Shown: positions 8,462 to 18,220, counted from the stretch's first letter. The stretch is DNA of 64,000 nucleotides from Paenibacillus borealis (GCF_000758665.1 NZ_CP009285.1:5704001-5768000), one strand, 5' to 3'. Made by a program: numbers and translations. The notes: generated by a model not told the origin, from the letters alone.

Positions 8462-9469
8462 TCAGCCTTGTTTACTCAGAAACAGTTCAATCTGCTCCAT
8501 ATAACCATCAACCGTAATCTTCCGCGGGGCAAAGAGACTGATCATCAATGCACGCAGTGCAGAATCAGCCGTTTGGACCCGAAGCATAGAGTGCTCGGTG
8601 TCCGGGAACAGCCTAACCGTGAGCAGTGAGGCAGGGCTGATGTTCTCACGGTACACCGACTCCGTTTGCTCCACATCTACATTCAAGTCCTCTTCGCCAA
8701 GCAGCAGGAGCACCGGGGATTTGAAGTTCTGTAGCTCTTTCGAAGCGTCGGACAGAAAGTTCCGGCGGACAAATGACCAGCGTTCTGCGGACATTTTCTC
8801 CTTCGGATGAGTCAATTGAGCATATTCCTCATAGTCTGCCCCCCGAAGCAAAAGCTCGTCTACTTGCTGCTCATAGGTGATCTGACGCTTAATTTCCTCG
8901 GCGGTACAACCGTCCTTCTTCATCTGCTGCCGGGTATTATACGCCCCCTGCTGCAGCCAATTGATGGCCGGCGAGACCAGAATGCTGAATGCGAGCGTTT
9001 CTTGTGCCGCAAGTTTCGGAATCACCCAACCCGCTTGGCTAGCTCCCCATACACCAATCCGCCCGCTATCCACGAACGTCTGTGTTCTGGCCCAGGCCAG
9101 GGCCTGCCCGGCTTCCTCCACCCGATCCTCGATACTCTGCTCAAGCCAGTTGCCTGCGGAGCCATTGATTCCTCTTTTATTAAGCGACAGAGAGGCATAA
9201 CCCAGCGAGGCGAGCCGTTCCCAGAGCGGTTTATATCCGTCATTATGTGAAGCATCGACCGGTCCGTCGCCATGGATGAATAGTACTAAACCCAATCCGC
9301 CTGCGGCGTTCTTGGGGAGCGTCAGTGTCCCCGTTAATTTGCCCTGCGGGGTGGGAATCTCAACGGACTGCTCTAACATTTCAAAAGTATTCTGACGCAC
9401 AATATAAAGACCCGCACCAAGCAGTATACCTAACACGATGATTAAGCTAATTGCGGTTTTCTTGTTCAT
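8462..9469 (-). CDS. Alpha/beta hydrolase, membrane-anchored or secreted
   Basis: 335 residues with an N-terminal hydrophobic segment (about residues 5-23) that should anchor or export it. Alpha/beta hydrolase features: oxyanion-region FIHGDGP (near 75), nucleophile elbow GASQAG (Ser near 150), acid region GEEDLNV (near 265) and histidine in DTEHSM (near 300). This resembles the S9-like esterase/peptidase group; the substrate is unknown. GGAGG is 5 bases before the ATG at 9469. The start overlaps the end of the acetyltransferase gene by 23 bases, so it is the last gene of a three-gene MerR operon. Confidence 0.8.
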   Translation of the reverse strand: MNKKTAISLIIVLGILLGAGLYIVRQNTFEMLEQSVEIPTPQGKLTGTLTLPKNAAGGLGLVLFIHGDGPVDASHNDGYKPLWERLASLGYASLSLNKRGINGSAGNWLEQSIEDRVEEAGQALAWARTQTFVDSGRIGVWGASQAGWVIPKLAAQETLAFSILVSPAINWLQQGAYNTRQQMKKDGCTAEEIKRQITYEQQVDELLLRGADYEEYAQLTHPKEKMSAERWSFVRRNFLSDASKELQNFKSPVLLLLGEEDLNVDVEQTESVYRENISPASLLTVRLFPDTEHSMLRVQTADSALRALMISLFAPRKITVDGYMEQIELFLSKQG

Positions 9470-10130
9470 ATGAACCTCCATATTGCCTGCAGATCATATA
9501 CTCCCACTTCACTTCACCGGACAGAAACTTGCTTAACAGGCTATACTCTTCCGCTTGGGTGCTGAATCCAAACCGTTCATACAAACTCTTGGCAGCCCTG
9601 TTGTTTCCGGAGACATGCAGGCTTAAATATGTTAATCGCGGATGATCCTGCATAAATTGTTGTGCCCGGCGTATCAGCAGTTGCCCTACACCTTTACCCT
9701 GATGTTCAGGATGAACCGCAAGATCTGCGATATAGCATTCTCCCGGTAATGGGTCATAGTTCAAGCAATAGAGTGTGGCCAGCAGCAGCAGTGTATTTCT
9801 TGTGCCAATCCCTGTAATTTGCTTCCATACAGAAAGCTTAGCGGATTCAGCCGCCTTTCCGGTGATACTTACAGAGTTCTTGTGCCACTTCATGCTAAGG
9901 GTACCCACCACTATCCCGCCTCGCAGCGCCACCACCCGTTTCGTGCACAGACCTTCCGCTGAATGCCCCAGCAGCTGCTCGAAAAACTCGGCTAACTCCC
10001 CTGGATCAACCTTGGTTAGCGCCATAAACTTACTCTGGAATCCATGCACAATGATCCGGCTGACCTCAAGATTATGTTCCGGCTGTATGTCTACAGTGGT
10101 AATCGTTTTGGGAGCAGAAGAATTAGTCAT
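9447..10130 (-). CDS. GNAT-family N-acetyltransferase
   Basis: 227-residue acetyltransferase. The acetyl-CoA binding motif IADLAVHPEHQGKGVGQLLI (near residues 135-155) and the C-terminal NNRAAKSLYERFGF (near 185) are standard GNAT marks. The acyl acceptor cannot be read from sequence. Its ATG overlaps the MerR stop by 4 bases (ATGA), so it is translationally coupled to the regulator, and its end overlaps the hydrolase. The set could be a resistance or detoxification operon controlled by the MerR protein; that role is inferred from context only. Confidence 0.85.
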   Translation of the reverse strand: MTNSSAPKTITTVDIQPEHNLEVSRIIVHGFQSKFMALTKVDPGELAEFFEQLLGHSAEGLCTKRVVALRGGIVVGTLSMKWHKNSVSITGKAAESAKLSVWKQITGIGTRNTLLLLATLYCLNYDPLPGECYIADLAVHPEHQGKGVGQLLIRRAQQFMQDHPRLTYLSLHVSGNNRAAKSLYERFGFSTQAEEYSLLSKFLSGEVKWEYMICRQYGGSYEQENRN

Positions 10131-10921
10131 AAAGTATCTACGCCCGAAGCGGCTTCGGTTTCAATGCAGAGCAATATCTCATAATGGAGCATGCCCTGGC
10201 TGAACAAAGAGAGGTAGGATTTCTCGATAAGAATAAGCGGACCCGGAAGTTCACCATATTCATGCTCAGCATGGCGGCAGAATTGTTCAATAGCCTTCAC
10301 AAGCCCGGATTCATCTTTCACCTGTAACTTAAAAGAGAGATAGTTCCCCGCCGGTAAAATCCGTCCAGTTCCTCCGCCCCGCTCCACAGCGGTATACAAT
10401 GAGACAGTATCCGTACTGTCATAAACATAATGAATATCCGTTTCGAACAAATGGCTTACCCCTGCAGACTGTTCCACCAGTGTTCTTGCATCAAGAGCGG
10501 CTGCCGAATCCATGTCAAACCACTTTTGCAGCTGCAATGCTTCACGCATCTTCACGCTGTAGCTCTGCTTGTTTATTTGATAATCACGCTGCTCATGCAG
10601 AACCTTCCAGAGGAGCTGCTCCAGCTGCTGGAGCCTGGCAATCTCTCTGCCTACCTCCCCCAGCGAGTGATGCAGCTTCTCTTCCATCGCCTGCTGTCCG
10701 TCCTCCGCCATACTTTCCTTTATGGCCTGCACGGGCATCCCCAGCTTGCGCAGCAGCATAATCTGCGAGAGCTGATAGATCTGGTCTATGCCATACTTGC
10801 GATACTGGTTCGTATCCGTATAGGAAGGGAGAAGCACCCCTTTTTCCTCAAAATACCTGATCTGATGAACCGACACCCGCATAAGCTCGGCCAACTCGCC
10901 AATTGTAATTTCCGCCCCCAC
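10127..10921 (-). CDS. MerR-family transcriptional regulator with C-terminal ligand domain
   Basis: 264 residues. The N-terminal MerR winged helix (ITIGELAELMRVSVHQIRYFEEKGVLLP, residues 4-31) is followed by a long coiled-coil helix (about 75-120) and a GyrI/BmrR-like ligand domain, so it should sense a small organic molecule. The GTG start at 10921 has AGGAGG 7 bases upstream. The promoter in front has the lengthened 19-base spacer and central dyad typical of MerR activators, indicating autoregulation of this regulator-acetyltransferase-hydrolase operon. Confidence 0.9.
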   Translation of the reverse strand: MGAEITIGELAELMRVSVHQIRYFEEKGVLLPSYTDTNQYRKYGIDQIYQLSQIMLLRKLGMPVQAIKESMAEDGQQAMEEKLHHSLGEVGREIARLQQLEQLLWKVLHEQRDYQINKQSYSVKMREALQLQKWFDMDSAAALDARTLVEQSAGVSHLFETDIHYVYDSTDTVSLYTAVERGGGTGRILPAGNYLSFKLQVKDESGLVKAIEQFCRHAEHEYGELPGPLILIEKSYLSLFSQGMLHYEILLCIETEAASGVDTL

Positions 10922-10956
10922 CAGTTATCCTCCTCACTTCCCTGCTTATGGCTTCA

Positions 10957-10987
10957 ATGATATACCTTAGGCCAGACCTAAGGTCAA
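10957..10987 (-). promoter_or_regulatory. MerR-type promoter with 19-bp spacer and dyad operator
   Basis: On the minus strand TTGACC (10987-10982) and TATCAT (10962-10957) are 19 bases apart. The spacer region holds the perfect dyad ACCTTAGG-N5-CCTAAGGT (10964-10984). An overlong spacer centred on a dyad is the classic MerR activator arrangement. Confidence 0.85.
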
Positions 10988-11098
10988 TAGCTTAGTTAGA
11001 ATTGTAAAAAGGCGGCACGTAAGAACGATGTAATGGATATACAAACGCTCTTTCTGTGACGCCTGGTCCTATCGTATTTCAATCAATATTAAGTACGC

Positions 11099-12685
11099 TT
11101 ACACATCAAACTCCCGGTACTCAAAATAATCGAAATCCGCCGCATGAAGCGTTCCGCTCAAATCCTGCACACACATGCCGATAAATGTGCCGGTAAACCG
11201 GATATAGGCCGGGAAATCATCGGACAGATGATAGATTTCCATGGGCCCGCCGATCTTCTCCCAGTCAGACTTCCCGGCCCGGTAATAGAATTGGGCGAAT
11301 TCCCGGTCAATTACTACCTTCAACGCTACGCCTACTCCCGATGGCAGCGGGACATCCGCAGTCAGGGTATCCTCGTAAACCCCGTCCCGGGAGCGGATGA
11401 TGCCCACGCATTTCCCCAGGGTCTCATCATGAGTGATCCGTAAGTAGAGATAATCCTTCGTATCATAATAGACGATCAATCCGGCCATTTGCTGGAAATG
11501 CTGCGGCTCGAATTCAATGGCAGTTTCGGCGCTGCAGCGGAAGGCCTGCTGGCGCAGGGCGACCAGACTCTGGCGGTGCAGGGAGCTCATCGATTCCCTG
11601 CCGCGCAGGCGCAAATATCCGGGGCGCTCCCGAAGCGAGAGCCACGATTCCTCAGCGGGCACACGCAAGGTGCTCCAGCGGACACCCAGCTCCGGATCAT
11701 CGAAATCATCACGGGGAGCCGGAGCGGAGAATGGATGCGCCGGAATGTTAGGCCCCGGCACGGTAAGCGCCGGAGCATTCCTGCCGCCGGCCAGGGCGAG
11801 CCAGCCGTCATCCGTGAATTCGCAGCGCTGAATCGCTGTCTCCCGGCCCAGATTGCAATAATGGTCTTTCACGGGACGGCCGCACAGATGCACCATATAC
11901 CATTCACTGGTATGCGTCTCCACCAGACTGGCATGTCCTGCCTTCTGCAGCTCCAGTTCACGGTTTCCGGCAGAAGTCAGTACCGGATTATCTGGGGATG
12001 TTTCGTACGGACCTTCAATCTGCTTCGACCGGGCTACCGTCACCGCATGGTTATACTGTGTACCGCCCTCGGCTGTGATGAGGTAATACCAGCCGTCTTT
12101 CCGGTACAGGTGCGGTCCTTCTGTTAGCTTCAGCTCCGTTCCCTTGTAGATGGGAATAACCGGACCGGTCAGCCCCTGCTCTTCTGCCGAATATTCCTGC
12201 AGCACAATGCCGGCGAAGCTGTTATTGCCCGGCCGGTGATCCCACAGCATATTGACCAGCCATTTGCGCCCGTCTTCATCATGAAACAGCGAGGGATCGA
12301 AGCCGCTGCTGTTCAGATACACAGGCTCGGACCAGGGACCTTCAATATTCTCTGCGGTCACCAGATAATTAGGCGTATCCTTGAACGCTCCCTGTCTGCT
12401 TTTGACATCGGTATAGATCAGATAAAACAGTCCCTTATCATAAGTAAGGCAAGGTGCCCATACGCCTCCGGAATCCGGGTCACCTTCCATATTCAGCTGA
12501 GATTTGCGGGTTAGCGCATAGGTAAGCGGCCGCCAGTGTACCAGATCGCGGGAATGATGAATCCGCACGCCGGGAAACCACTCGAAGGTGGAGGTAGCGA
12601 TATAATAGTCTTCCCCCGCCCGGCAGACCGACGGATCCGGATGAAATCCGCGAAGAATCGGATTATGAATCAGATTTCGGCTCAT
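11099..12685 (-). CDS. xynB: Beta-xylosidase / arabinofuranosidase, GH43 with C-terminal beta-sandwich
   Basis: Exo-acting hydrolase releasing xylose (or arabinose) from short xylo-oligosaccharides. Catalytic residues of GH43 are visible: base Asp17 in FHPDPSV, pKa modulator Asp130 in [10 protein letters not shown], and acid Glu189 in [10 protein letters not shown]. The C-terminal 200 residues (after about 320) fit the GH43_C2-type beta-sandwich. At 528 residues without signal peptide it is a cytoplasmic beta-xylosidase. The ATG at 12685 has GGAGGAG upstream and overlaps the dehydratase stop by 4 bases. Linkage to a xylonate-type dehydratase and aldolase suggests pentose or pentonic-acid metabolism. 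Confidence 0.88.
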   Translation of the reverse strand: MSRNLIHNPILRGFHPDPSVCRAGEDYYIATSTFEWFPGVRIHHSRDLVHWRPLTYALTRKSQLNMEGDPDSGGVWAPCLTYDKGLFYLIYTDVKSRQGAFKDTPNYLVTAENIEGPWSEPVYLNSSGFDPSLFHDEDGRKWLVNMLWDHRPGNNSFAGIVLQEYSAEEQGLTGPVIPIYKGTELKLTEGPHLYRKDGWYYLITAEGGTQYNHAVTVARSKQIEGPYETSPDNPVLTSAGNRELELQKAGHASLVETHTSEWYMVHLCGRPVKDHYCNLGRETAIQRCEFTDDGWLALAGGRNAPALTVPGPNIPAHPFSAPAPRDDFDDPELGVRWSTLRVPAEESWLSLRERPGYLRLRGRESMSSLHRQSLVALRQQAFRCSAETAIEFEPQHFQQMAGLIVYYDTKDYLYLRITHDETLGKCVGIIRSRDGVYEDTLTADVPLPSGVGVALKVVIDREFAQFYYRAGKSDWEKIGGPMEIYHLSDDFPAYIRFTGTFIGMCVQDLSGTLHAADFDYFEYREFDV

Positions 12686-14670
12686 TGTTTCTCCTCCAAT
12701 GCTTGCCGTCCTGCTTCCAGTAAGGCAATGATTCTGTCCGTATCGTAGACACAGCCCTGCCAGGTCCCTCCGCTTGCCGCCTGCAGCGCAGCCCATAGCC
12801 GGGTATCGTCAGGCAGCCCCGGATCAACAGCAAGCCCCGGATGCGGAGTCCTCGCGTTCAGAATCTCCGTCCCGGCTTCCTTCGACAGCGGCTGTCCCCC
12901 TCCTCCGCCTTCCCCGACCAGATTCACACTCCCCTCCAGGTTCACGGTATCGATCAGCACCTCAACCCAGTCATTGTCCCGCAGCTTCCCGAGGGGGCCG
13001 CCGGCCAGCGCTTCCGGACCCATATGCCCGATGCAGGCGCCGGTGGACACACCGGAGAAACGGGCATCCGTGATCAGCGTGACATACTTGCCGTATGGCA
13101 GGTGCTTGAGCGCAGAAGTCAGCTGATAGGTCTCTTCCATTCCTGTTCCGCTTGGCCCACGGCCGATGATGGCCAGAATATCGCCGGCCTGCACCTTGCC
13201 GTCCTTGATGCTTCGGATCGCATCCTTCTCGGCAGTGAACACTTTCACTCTTCCCGTATGCCTGTAAACTCCCTCGCTGTCCAAGACGGAAGGGTCAATC
13301 GCTGCCGATTTGATTACTGCCCCTTCCGGGCAGAGATTGCCGGTGGGGAAAGTCATCGTAGATGCCATTCCCTGCCGCTTGGCTTCTTCCGGACGCATAA
13401 TCACAGAATCCGGGTCAATGCCATCCGCTTCCTGCAATCTCCGGCGCATATCGGCACGTCTCTGCGAAGTCTCCCACCAGTCGAGATTCTCGCCCAGCGT
13501 CCGCCCCGTCACGGTCAATACGGATTCGTCAATCAGTCCCAGCCGCCGCAAATGCAGCATGACTTCAGGGACACCGCCTGCCAGAAATACGCGGATCGTC
13601 GGATGCGGCACCGGACCGTTCGGAAGGACACTGACCAGCCGGGGAACCTTACGATTCACCTCGTTCCAGTCATTGACCGAAGGAATCTTCAGCCCGGCGG
13701 CATGGGCAATGGCCGGCAGATGCAGCAGGAGATTCGTCGAGCCTCCGAACGCGGCATGGAGCACCATCGCATTCTTAATCGCCTGATCCGTAAGAATATC
13801 GCTCATTACTATTCCGCTCTGTACCATATGCTGAAGCGCACGGGCCGACTGGCGGCCGATATTCTTCCAGACAGGCTGCCCCGATGGGGATAGAGCCGAA
13901 TGCGGCAGTGACATGCCGAGAGCTTCAGCGATCACCTGGGCGGTTGCCGCTGTACCGAGGAATTGGCAACCGCCTCCCGGGGTAGCACAGGCCCGGCAGC
14001 CCAGATCCGCTGCATCTTCGAGCGAAAGCTCCCCGTTGCTATACCGCGCCCCGATGCTCTGCACCTTGCCGGCATCCTCACCGTTAACTGGCGGCAGGGT
14101 AACGCCGCCGGGCACAATAATGCCCGGCAGCTGACGCATGCCGGCAAGCGCCAGCATCATAGCGGGCAGGCCTTTATCGCAGGTGGCTACGCCGAGGACT
14201 CCCTTGCGGGTAGGCAGTGAGCGGATCAGCCGCCGCAGTACCATGGCAGCATCATTCCGGTAAGGAAGAGAATCGAACATGCCCGTGGTTCCCTGGGAGC
14301 GTCCGTCGCAGGGATCGCTTACATAACCGGCAAACGGGATCCCCTCGTTCACGGTGATCTCCTCAGCAATCTCTTCCATCATCACGCCGATCTCCCAGTG
14401 GCCTGTATGGTAGCCAAGCGCAAGCGGGCTGCCATCCTCCCGCCGGATTCCGCCCATTGTGCCGAGAATCAGATATTGCGGCCTGTTCAGCAGCAGCGGA
14501 TTCCAGCCCATGCCCGCATTCTGGGTCATCCCGAAGATTTCCCCGCTTGGAGCACTGCGGAGCTGCTCCCCCGTAATCGGCAGCTTGCCTGCCGGTCCTT
14601 CCGCAGCAGTATGTACAGGAACAGAATCATCTATAGCTTCCCTCATGATCTCTTGCAAAGTCAGTCCCAC
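12682..14670 (-). CDS. Sugar-acid dehydratase, YjhG/YagF family (xylonate dehydratase)
   Basis: Fe-S dependent IlvD/Edd-type dehydratase, 662 residues, close in layout to E. coli YjhG/YagF, which convert D-xylonate to 2-keto-3-deoxy-xylonate. Conserved blocks: [26 protein letters not shown] (near 115), [11 protein letters not shown] (cluster cysteine near 165), [18 protein letters not shown] (near 235), [23 protein letters not shown] (near 315) and [21 protein letters not shown] (near 550). The GTG start at 14670 follows AGAAGG. It is downstream of the IclR gene and overlaps the GH43 gene. With the divergent YagE-like aldolase it would make a non-phosphorylative pentonate (Dahms) route; no xylose dehydrogenase is seen here. 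Confidence 0.88.
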   Translation of the reverse strand: MGLTLQEIMREAIDDSVPVHTAAEGPAGKLPITGEQLRSAPSGEIFGMTQNAGMGWNPLLLNRPQYLILGTMGGIRREDGSPLALGYHTGHWEIGVMMEEIAEEITVNEGIPFAGYVSDPCDGRSQGTTGMFDSLPYRNDAAMVLRRLIRSLPTRKGVLGVATCDKGLPAMMLALAGMRQLPGIIVPGGVTLPPVNGEDAGKVQSIGARYSNGELSLEDAADLGCRACATPGGGCQFLGTAATAQVIAEALGMSLPHSALSPSGQPVWKNIGRQSARALQHMVQSGIVMSDILTDQAIKNAMVLHAAFGGSTNLLLHLPAIAHAAGLKIPSVNDWNEVNRKVPRLVSVLPNGPVPHPTIRVFLAGGVPEVMLHLRRLGLIDESVLTVTGRTLGENLDWWETSQRRADMRRRLQEADGIDPDSVIMRPEEAKRQGMASTMTFPTGNLCPEGAVIKSAAIDPSVLDSEGVYRHTGRVKVFTAEKDAIRSIKDGKVQAGDILAIIGRGPSGTGMEETYQLTSALKHLPYGKYVTLITDARFSGVSTGACIGHMGPEALAGGPLGKLRDNDWVEVLIDTVNLEGSVNLVGEGGGGGQPLSKEAGTEILNARTPHPGLAVDPGLPDDTRLWAALQAASGGTWQGCVYDTDRIIALLEAGRQALEEKQ

Positions 14671-14711
14671 GCTCGACCCTTCTCTCCTTCAGAATGAATT
14701 TGCACAGACAG

Positions 14712-15470
14712 TTAAGACAAGGATAGTTTCCCCGCCAGCTCCCTCACTTCCCGGACCGCAGCCTCCTGTTTATCGGCAAAAGCATGCTGAAGCATCGAGG
14801 TGCTTACAGCGGCAACGGCATTTCCGGCGGCATCCAGAACCGGCGCAGCCACGCAGCTGATGCCTTGAATAATCTCTTCGCGGTCCACTGCGTACCCGGC
14901 TTGGCGGATATCAGACAATTCGCCCGTGAATTCCGCCCAATCCGTCAACGTGTGAGACGTAACCGCAGTTAATGTTTTGCCGGAATAACGTCTTTCGAGC
15001 TCGCCGTCCGGCAGCAGTGCCAGCATCATCTTGCCCATGGCGGTCGCATGCGCCGGAAACCGCATCCCGGGACTGGACTCCAGCCTCACAAGGGACGGCC
15101 CTTCCTGCTTGGCCAGATAGATAATCTCATCCCGGTCAAGGATAGATAATTGAAAGGTTTCCCCGATCACCTTAACACTCTGGGCAGATCTGACCATGAA
15201 CCGTTCCACCAGACTTGTGTTCTGCTTAAGGGACTCATTGTAGACCGTATTATAGTAGGTGATCCCCGCTCCGAGCGCGTAAGCCTCACTGTCGTCTTTC
15301 ACCACCCATTGCAGAGTTTCCATCGTACGCAGCAGCGAGAACATGGAGCTTTTGTTAATGCCCGTTTCATCGCACAGGTCGGTCATCTTATGTTCTCCGG
15401 GCTTCCGGGAGATGGCTGTAAGAATCAGATCGGCCCGTTCTAAAGCCGGAACCCAATATTTCCGCTCCAA
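14712..15470 (-). CDS. IclR-family transcriptional regulator
   Basis: About 252 residues. An N-terminal winged helix (TDLCDETGINKSSMFSLLRTMETLQWV, about residues 30-55) is followed by the IclR effector domain with the FPAHATAMGKMMLA motif (near 135). The best start is a TTG at 15470 with GAGGGG 9 bases upstream; an in-frame TTG at 15500 has no good ribosome site. It heads the operon with the dehydratase and GH43 genes and is divergent from the aldolase gene, so it probably controls both directions in response to a sugar acid or keto-deoxy acid. The effector is inferred. Confidence 0.87.
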   Translation of the reverse strand: MERKYWVPALERADLILTAISRKPGEHKMTDLCDETGINKSSMFSLLRTMETLQWVVKDDSEAYALGAGITYYNTVYNESLKQNTSLVERFMVRSAQSVKVIGETFQLSILDRDEIIYLAKQEGPSLVRLESSPGMRFPAHATAMGKMMLALLPDGELERRYSGKTLTAVTSHTLTDWAEFTGELSDIRQAGYAVDREEIIQGISCVAAPVLDAAGNAVAAVSTSMLQHAFADKQEAAVREVRELAGKLSLS

Positions 15471-15521
15471 ATCTTCATTCCCCTCTCTCTCATAAATCAA
15501 TTGATTAAACCTATTTAGTTC

Positions 15522-15551
15522 ATTATAATAATCCTATGTTTATAATATCAA
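15522..15551 (-). promoter_or_regulatory. iclR promoter overlapping a dyad in the divergent control region
   Basis: TTGATA (15551-15546) and TATAAT (15527-15522) on the minus strand are 18 bases apart. ATTATAA (15522-15528) and TTATAAT (15540-15546) form an inverted repeat with an 11-base spacer inside this promoter, a possible IclR site also covering the aldolase promoter. Confidence 0.6.
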
Positions 15552-15569
15552 ACCTGGAGGCGGAATAAA

Positions 15570-16505
15570 ATGAAAATTTCTAACATGACCATGAGACCGC
15601 ATCATACAGGCATCATCCCCCCGGTTCCGACGATTCTGGATCAAGACGGGACCTTCAGCCACAGCGGGATGAAGCTGCTGATCGACAGCCTGATCGCTAA
15701 CGGGGTTCAGGGACTCTTTTTCCTGGGGACAGCCGGAGAATTCAGCTTGTTCAGCACAGAGCAGCGCGAGGAAATCGCTGAGGTATGCCTTAAATATACG
15801 AATGGCCGTCTTCCGGTATGGATTGGCACGGGCAGCAACACGACAGCGGAAACCATCCGCCTTACCCGGCATGCTGCGGAGCAAGGCGCGACAGGTGTCG
15901 TTGTCATTAATCCTTATTACTACAAGCTTAGTGAGGAGGCTTTGTTCTCGCACTATGCCTCCATTCTGGAAGCCGTTGATGTGCCGCTGATTCTGTACAA
16001 CTTCCCGGCGCTGACCGGCCAGGATCTGAGTCCGGCCTTTGTCAGCCGCCTTGCCGCCAAATATACAAATGTAACTGGAATTAAGGAAACCGTAGACCAG
16101 CTCAGCCACATCCGGCAGATGATTATGCAGGTGAAGGCGGTTAAACCGGACTTCTCGGTATTCTGCGGGTTTGATGAATATTTGCTGCCTACCCTGGCTG
16201 CCGGCGGGGACGGGGCGATTGCCGCCAGTGCCAACTTCGCACCGCAGCTGATGCTCGGCTTATTCAGCAGCTTCCTGAAGAATGATCTGCCAGAGGTGCA
16301 TGAGCTGCACCGGAGAATCATAGAGATCCCTGCGCTGTACAGCATTGATGATCCTTTCATTCCTTCGATAAAAGAAGCCATTCGTCTGGCCGGTGTGCCG
16401 GTGTCCACCTTCTGTCTTGCACCATCAAGTCTCTGGAACGCAGACAAGGAGATTAAATTGAAGGAGATCTTCAACCGGGCAGGAATTCCCACAGTCTCTA
16501 TCTAA
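15570..16505 (+). CDS. 2-keto-3-deoxy sugar-acid aldolase, DHDPS/NAL family (YagE/YjhH-like)
   Basis: Class I aldolase of the DapA fold, 311 residues. The Schiff-base lysine is Lys172 in GIKET and the tyrosine is Tyr143 in LYNFPALTG; GTAGEFSLFS (near 53-62) replaces the GTTGE of true DapA. In E. coli the relatives YagE/YjhH sit beside YagF/YjhG and split 2-keto-3-deoxy-xylonate to pyruvate and glycolaldehyde, and the same pairing occurs here across the divergent IclR promoter. GGAGG is 9 bases before the ATG. A 2-keto-3-deoxygluconate or related acid could also be the substrate. Confidence 0.85.
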   Translation: MKISNMTMRPHHTGIIPPVPTILDQDGTFSHSGMKLLIDSLIANGVQGLFFLGTAGEFSLFSTEQREEIAEVCLKYTNGRLPVWIGTGSNTTAETIRLTRHAAEQGATGVVVINPYYYKLSEEALFSHYASILEAVDVPLILYNFPALTGQDLSPAFVSRLAAKYTNVTGIKETVDQLSHIRQMIMQVKAVKPDFSVFCGFDEYLLPTLAAGGDGAIAASANFAPQLMLGLFSSFLKNDLPEVHELHRRIIEIPALYSIDDPFIPSIKEAIRLAGVPVSTFCLAPSSLWNADKEIKLKEIFNRAGIPTVSI

Positions 16506-16701
16506 TCCTTAGCCCGCATAACCCAGGAGCGTGGCTGCTTATTCTGCATGGCTCGTTTGCCCGTTGAGTCCTTCAGTCCGGTATGCGGATTCCGTCTTTA
16601 TTCTTCGTGCGGAATGCTCTATACTTTTGTTCAGATGCACAATGGAGTGTACAGAGGCTGCTTAGGCGGTAACCCAGACACGGCGAGGGGGGAAATTCCG
16701 G

Positions 16702-17730
16702 TTGTTTCAGCTATCGGAGAAGCAGGCGCAGGACATTGTAGACAAAATGATGATGGATATTCCTTATAACATCAACATCATGAATCATCAGGGGATTATT
16801 GTCGGCAGCGGAAATAAGGAGCGGGTTGGCACAGTTCACCAGGGGGCGGTCAAGGCATTGTCCACCGGGCAGATGGTGGAGGTGCTGGAGGATGGTCTAT
16901 ATGAGAAAAAAGGGACCAACGAGCCGATTGTCATCGGCAACACCCGCGTTGGTGTGATCGGAATCTCCGGCAGTCCGGAAGAAGTCCGGCCTTTCTGTAA
17001 CATCGTAAGAACCACGGTATCCCTGCTCATCGAGCAACGGAATACGCTGGAGAATCTCGCGAATGAGGCAAACCGCAAGAAGGCTATGCTGGAGATGCTG
17101 CTCGCCCATCAGGGAGCATATTCCCAGAAATTAAGAAAAGAGGCCGCCCCCTACAACATCGATCTGCTGCTGAAGACTACGGTGCTCTATCTCAAGCACT
17201 TCAATCCGGAAAAGGATGCGGCGAAGCTCCTGCTGCGTTACCCGTCCTTCCAGCTGGATGAGGATACCTGGCTGCTGCTGATCCAGAACCGTCCCGACTG
17301 CAGCCCGCTGATCGCAGAGCTGCTGCATAATCAGCCGCTCCTGCTGCTGGCCTCCGGCAGGCACGAATCCAGCATTGCGGAAGGGTACCGCCAGGCCAAG
17401 TCAGCCTTGAGTATACTGCTTGCGCTGAGGCCTGCTTCACAATCCATTACCTTCGATGAAGCTGAATTCCTGGTGAAGCTCAGCCATGCGAAGCTGTCGG
17501 ACAAGCCCGGCCGGGCGATCAAGCTGGAGGATACAGCCGATCTGCTGGAAACCCTCAGAAGCTTCATTAACCATAACTGCAGCGTCTCGCAAACGGCGGA
17601 TCATCTCAATATTCACCGCAATACTCTGCAATACCGCCTGAAGCGGATTGAGAGTATTACCGGCAAAGACCCGAGGAATCTGCTGCAGCTCTTCGAGCTT
17701 ACGTATGAGTTGCTGGCGCTCTATAAGTAG
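16702..17730 (+). CDS. cdaR: CdaR-type sugar-diacid regulator
   Basis: Transcription factor of the CdaR/SdaR family, 342 residues. The N-terminal sugar-diacid recognition domain (to about residue 130, NIMNHQGIIVGSGNKERVGTVHQGA) is followed by a central GGDEF-like segment and a C-terminal PucR-type helix-turn-helix (SVSQTADHLNIHRNTLQYRLKRIESITG, about 290-318). The TTG start at 16702 is 9 bases after GAGGGGGG. In E. coli CdaR activates glucarate/galactarate and glycerate genes; here the next genes, convergent to it, are glycerate kinase and a GntP permease, which fit as targets. The effector (glycerate, glucarate or galactarate) is inferred. Confidence 0.9.
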   Translation: MFQLSEKQAQDIVDKMMMDIPYNINIMNHQGIIVGSGNKERVGTVHQGAVKALSTGQMVEVLEDGLYEKKGTNEPIVIGNTRVGVIGISGSPEEVRPFCNIVRTTVSLLIEQRNTLENLANEANRKKAMLEMLLAHQGAYSQKLRKEAAPYNIDLLLKTTVLYLKHFNPEKDAAKLLLRYPSFQLDEDTWLLLIQNRPDCSPLIAELLHNQPLLLLASGRHESSIAEGYRQAKSALSILLALRPASQSITFDEAEFLVKLSHAKLSDKPGRAIKLEDTADLLETLRSFINHNCSVSQTADHLNIHRNTLQYRLKRIESITGKDPRNLLQLFELTYELLALYK

Positions 17731-18188
17731 AGCGTCTTCTCGTGTTGTTATGCTTGGGTGCGGGTGCGCGGGTGCGGGCGGGCGGCGCGGGCGGGTGGGG
17801 GTGCGGGCGGTGAGGGTTGCGCGGGCGGGGGTGCGGGTGCAGGCGGGCGGATGCGCGGGCGGGTGCGGGCGGTGCAGGTGCGCGGGTGCGCGGGTGCGGG
17901 TGCGGCGGGTGCGGTGAGGGTTGCGCGGGCGTCACGTGCGTTGAATTACTGCCTCGCGTTTCTAAATGTTGTACGTAATACAACTCTGATTGATAGATAC
18001 CGGGGATTTCGTAACGATTGTTGTATGAAATACAACAATTTCTCCGCTTACCCGCTTATACACGGGGAAATGCTGCATTTCATACAACAATCTGCGATTA
18101 GACCCGATATCACGGGAAGATTGTTGTATTTCGTGCAGGATTTCACCACTGCGAGGATTATTCATAGTATTATCTCCTGCACAAAACC
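17731..18188. repeat. G-rich island and GTTGTA dyads between cdaR and the glycerate kinase terminator
   Basis: No convincing gene. About 17756-17940 is a nearly A-free, strongly strand-biased G-rich block with repeating GGGTGC/GGGC units. About 17965-18140 contains four quasi-palindromes of the form GTTGTA-N5-TACAAC: 17968-17984, 18017-18039 with 9-bp arms, 18074-18091 and 18121-18139. These relate to a second locus at 52743-52916. Confidence 0.75.
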
Positions 18189-18220
18189 AATAGCCCCTGG
18201 GAATTATCCCAGCGGCTATT
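18183..18220 (-). terminator. Terminator of the gntP-glycerate kinase operon
   Basis: On the minus strand AATAGCC/GGCTATT and CTGGGA/TCCCAG arms (18189-18220) make a two-part stem with a 4-base loop, followed by GGTTTTG. Confidence 0.8.

Noticed and set aside
17699..17983. 94-codon minus-strand frame rich in Pro, His and Arg
   Set aside because: Reverse complement of the same G-rich block; no ribosome site and no family.
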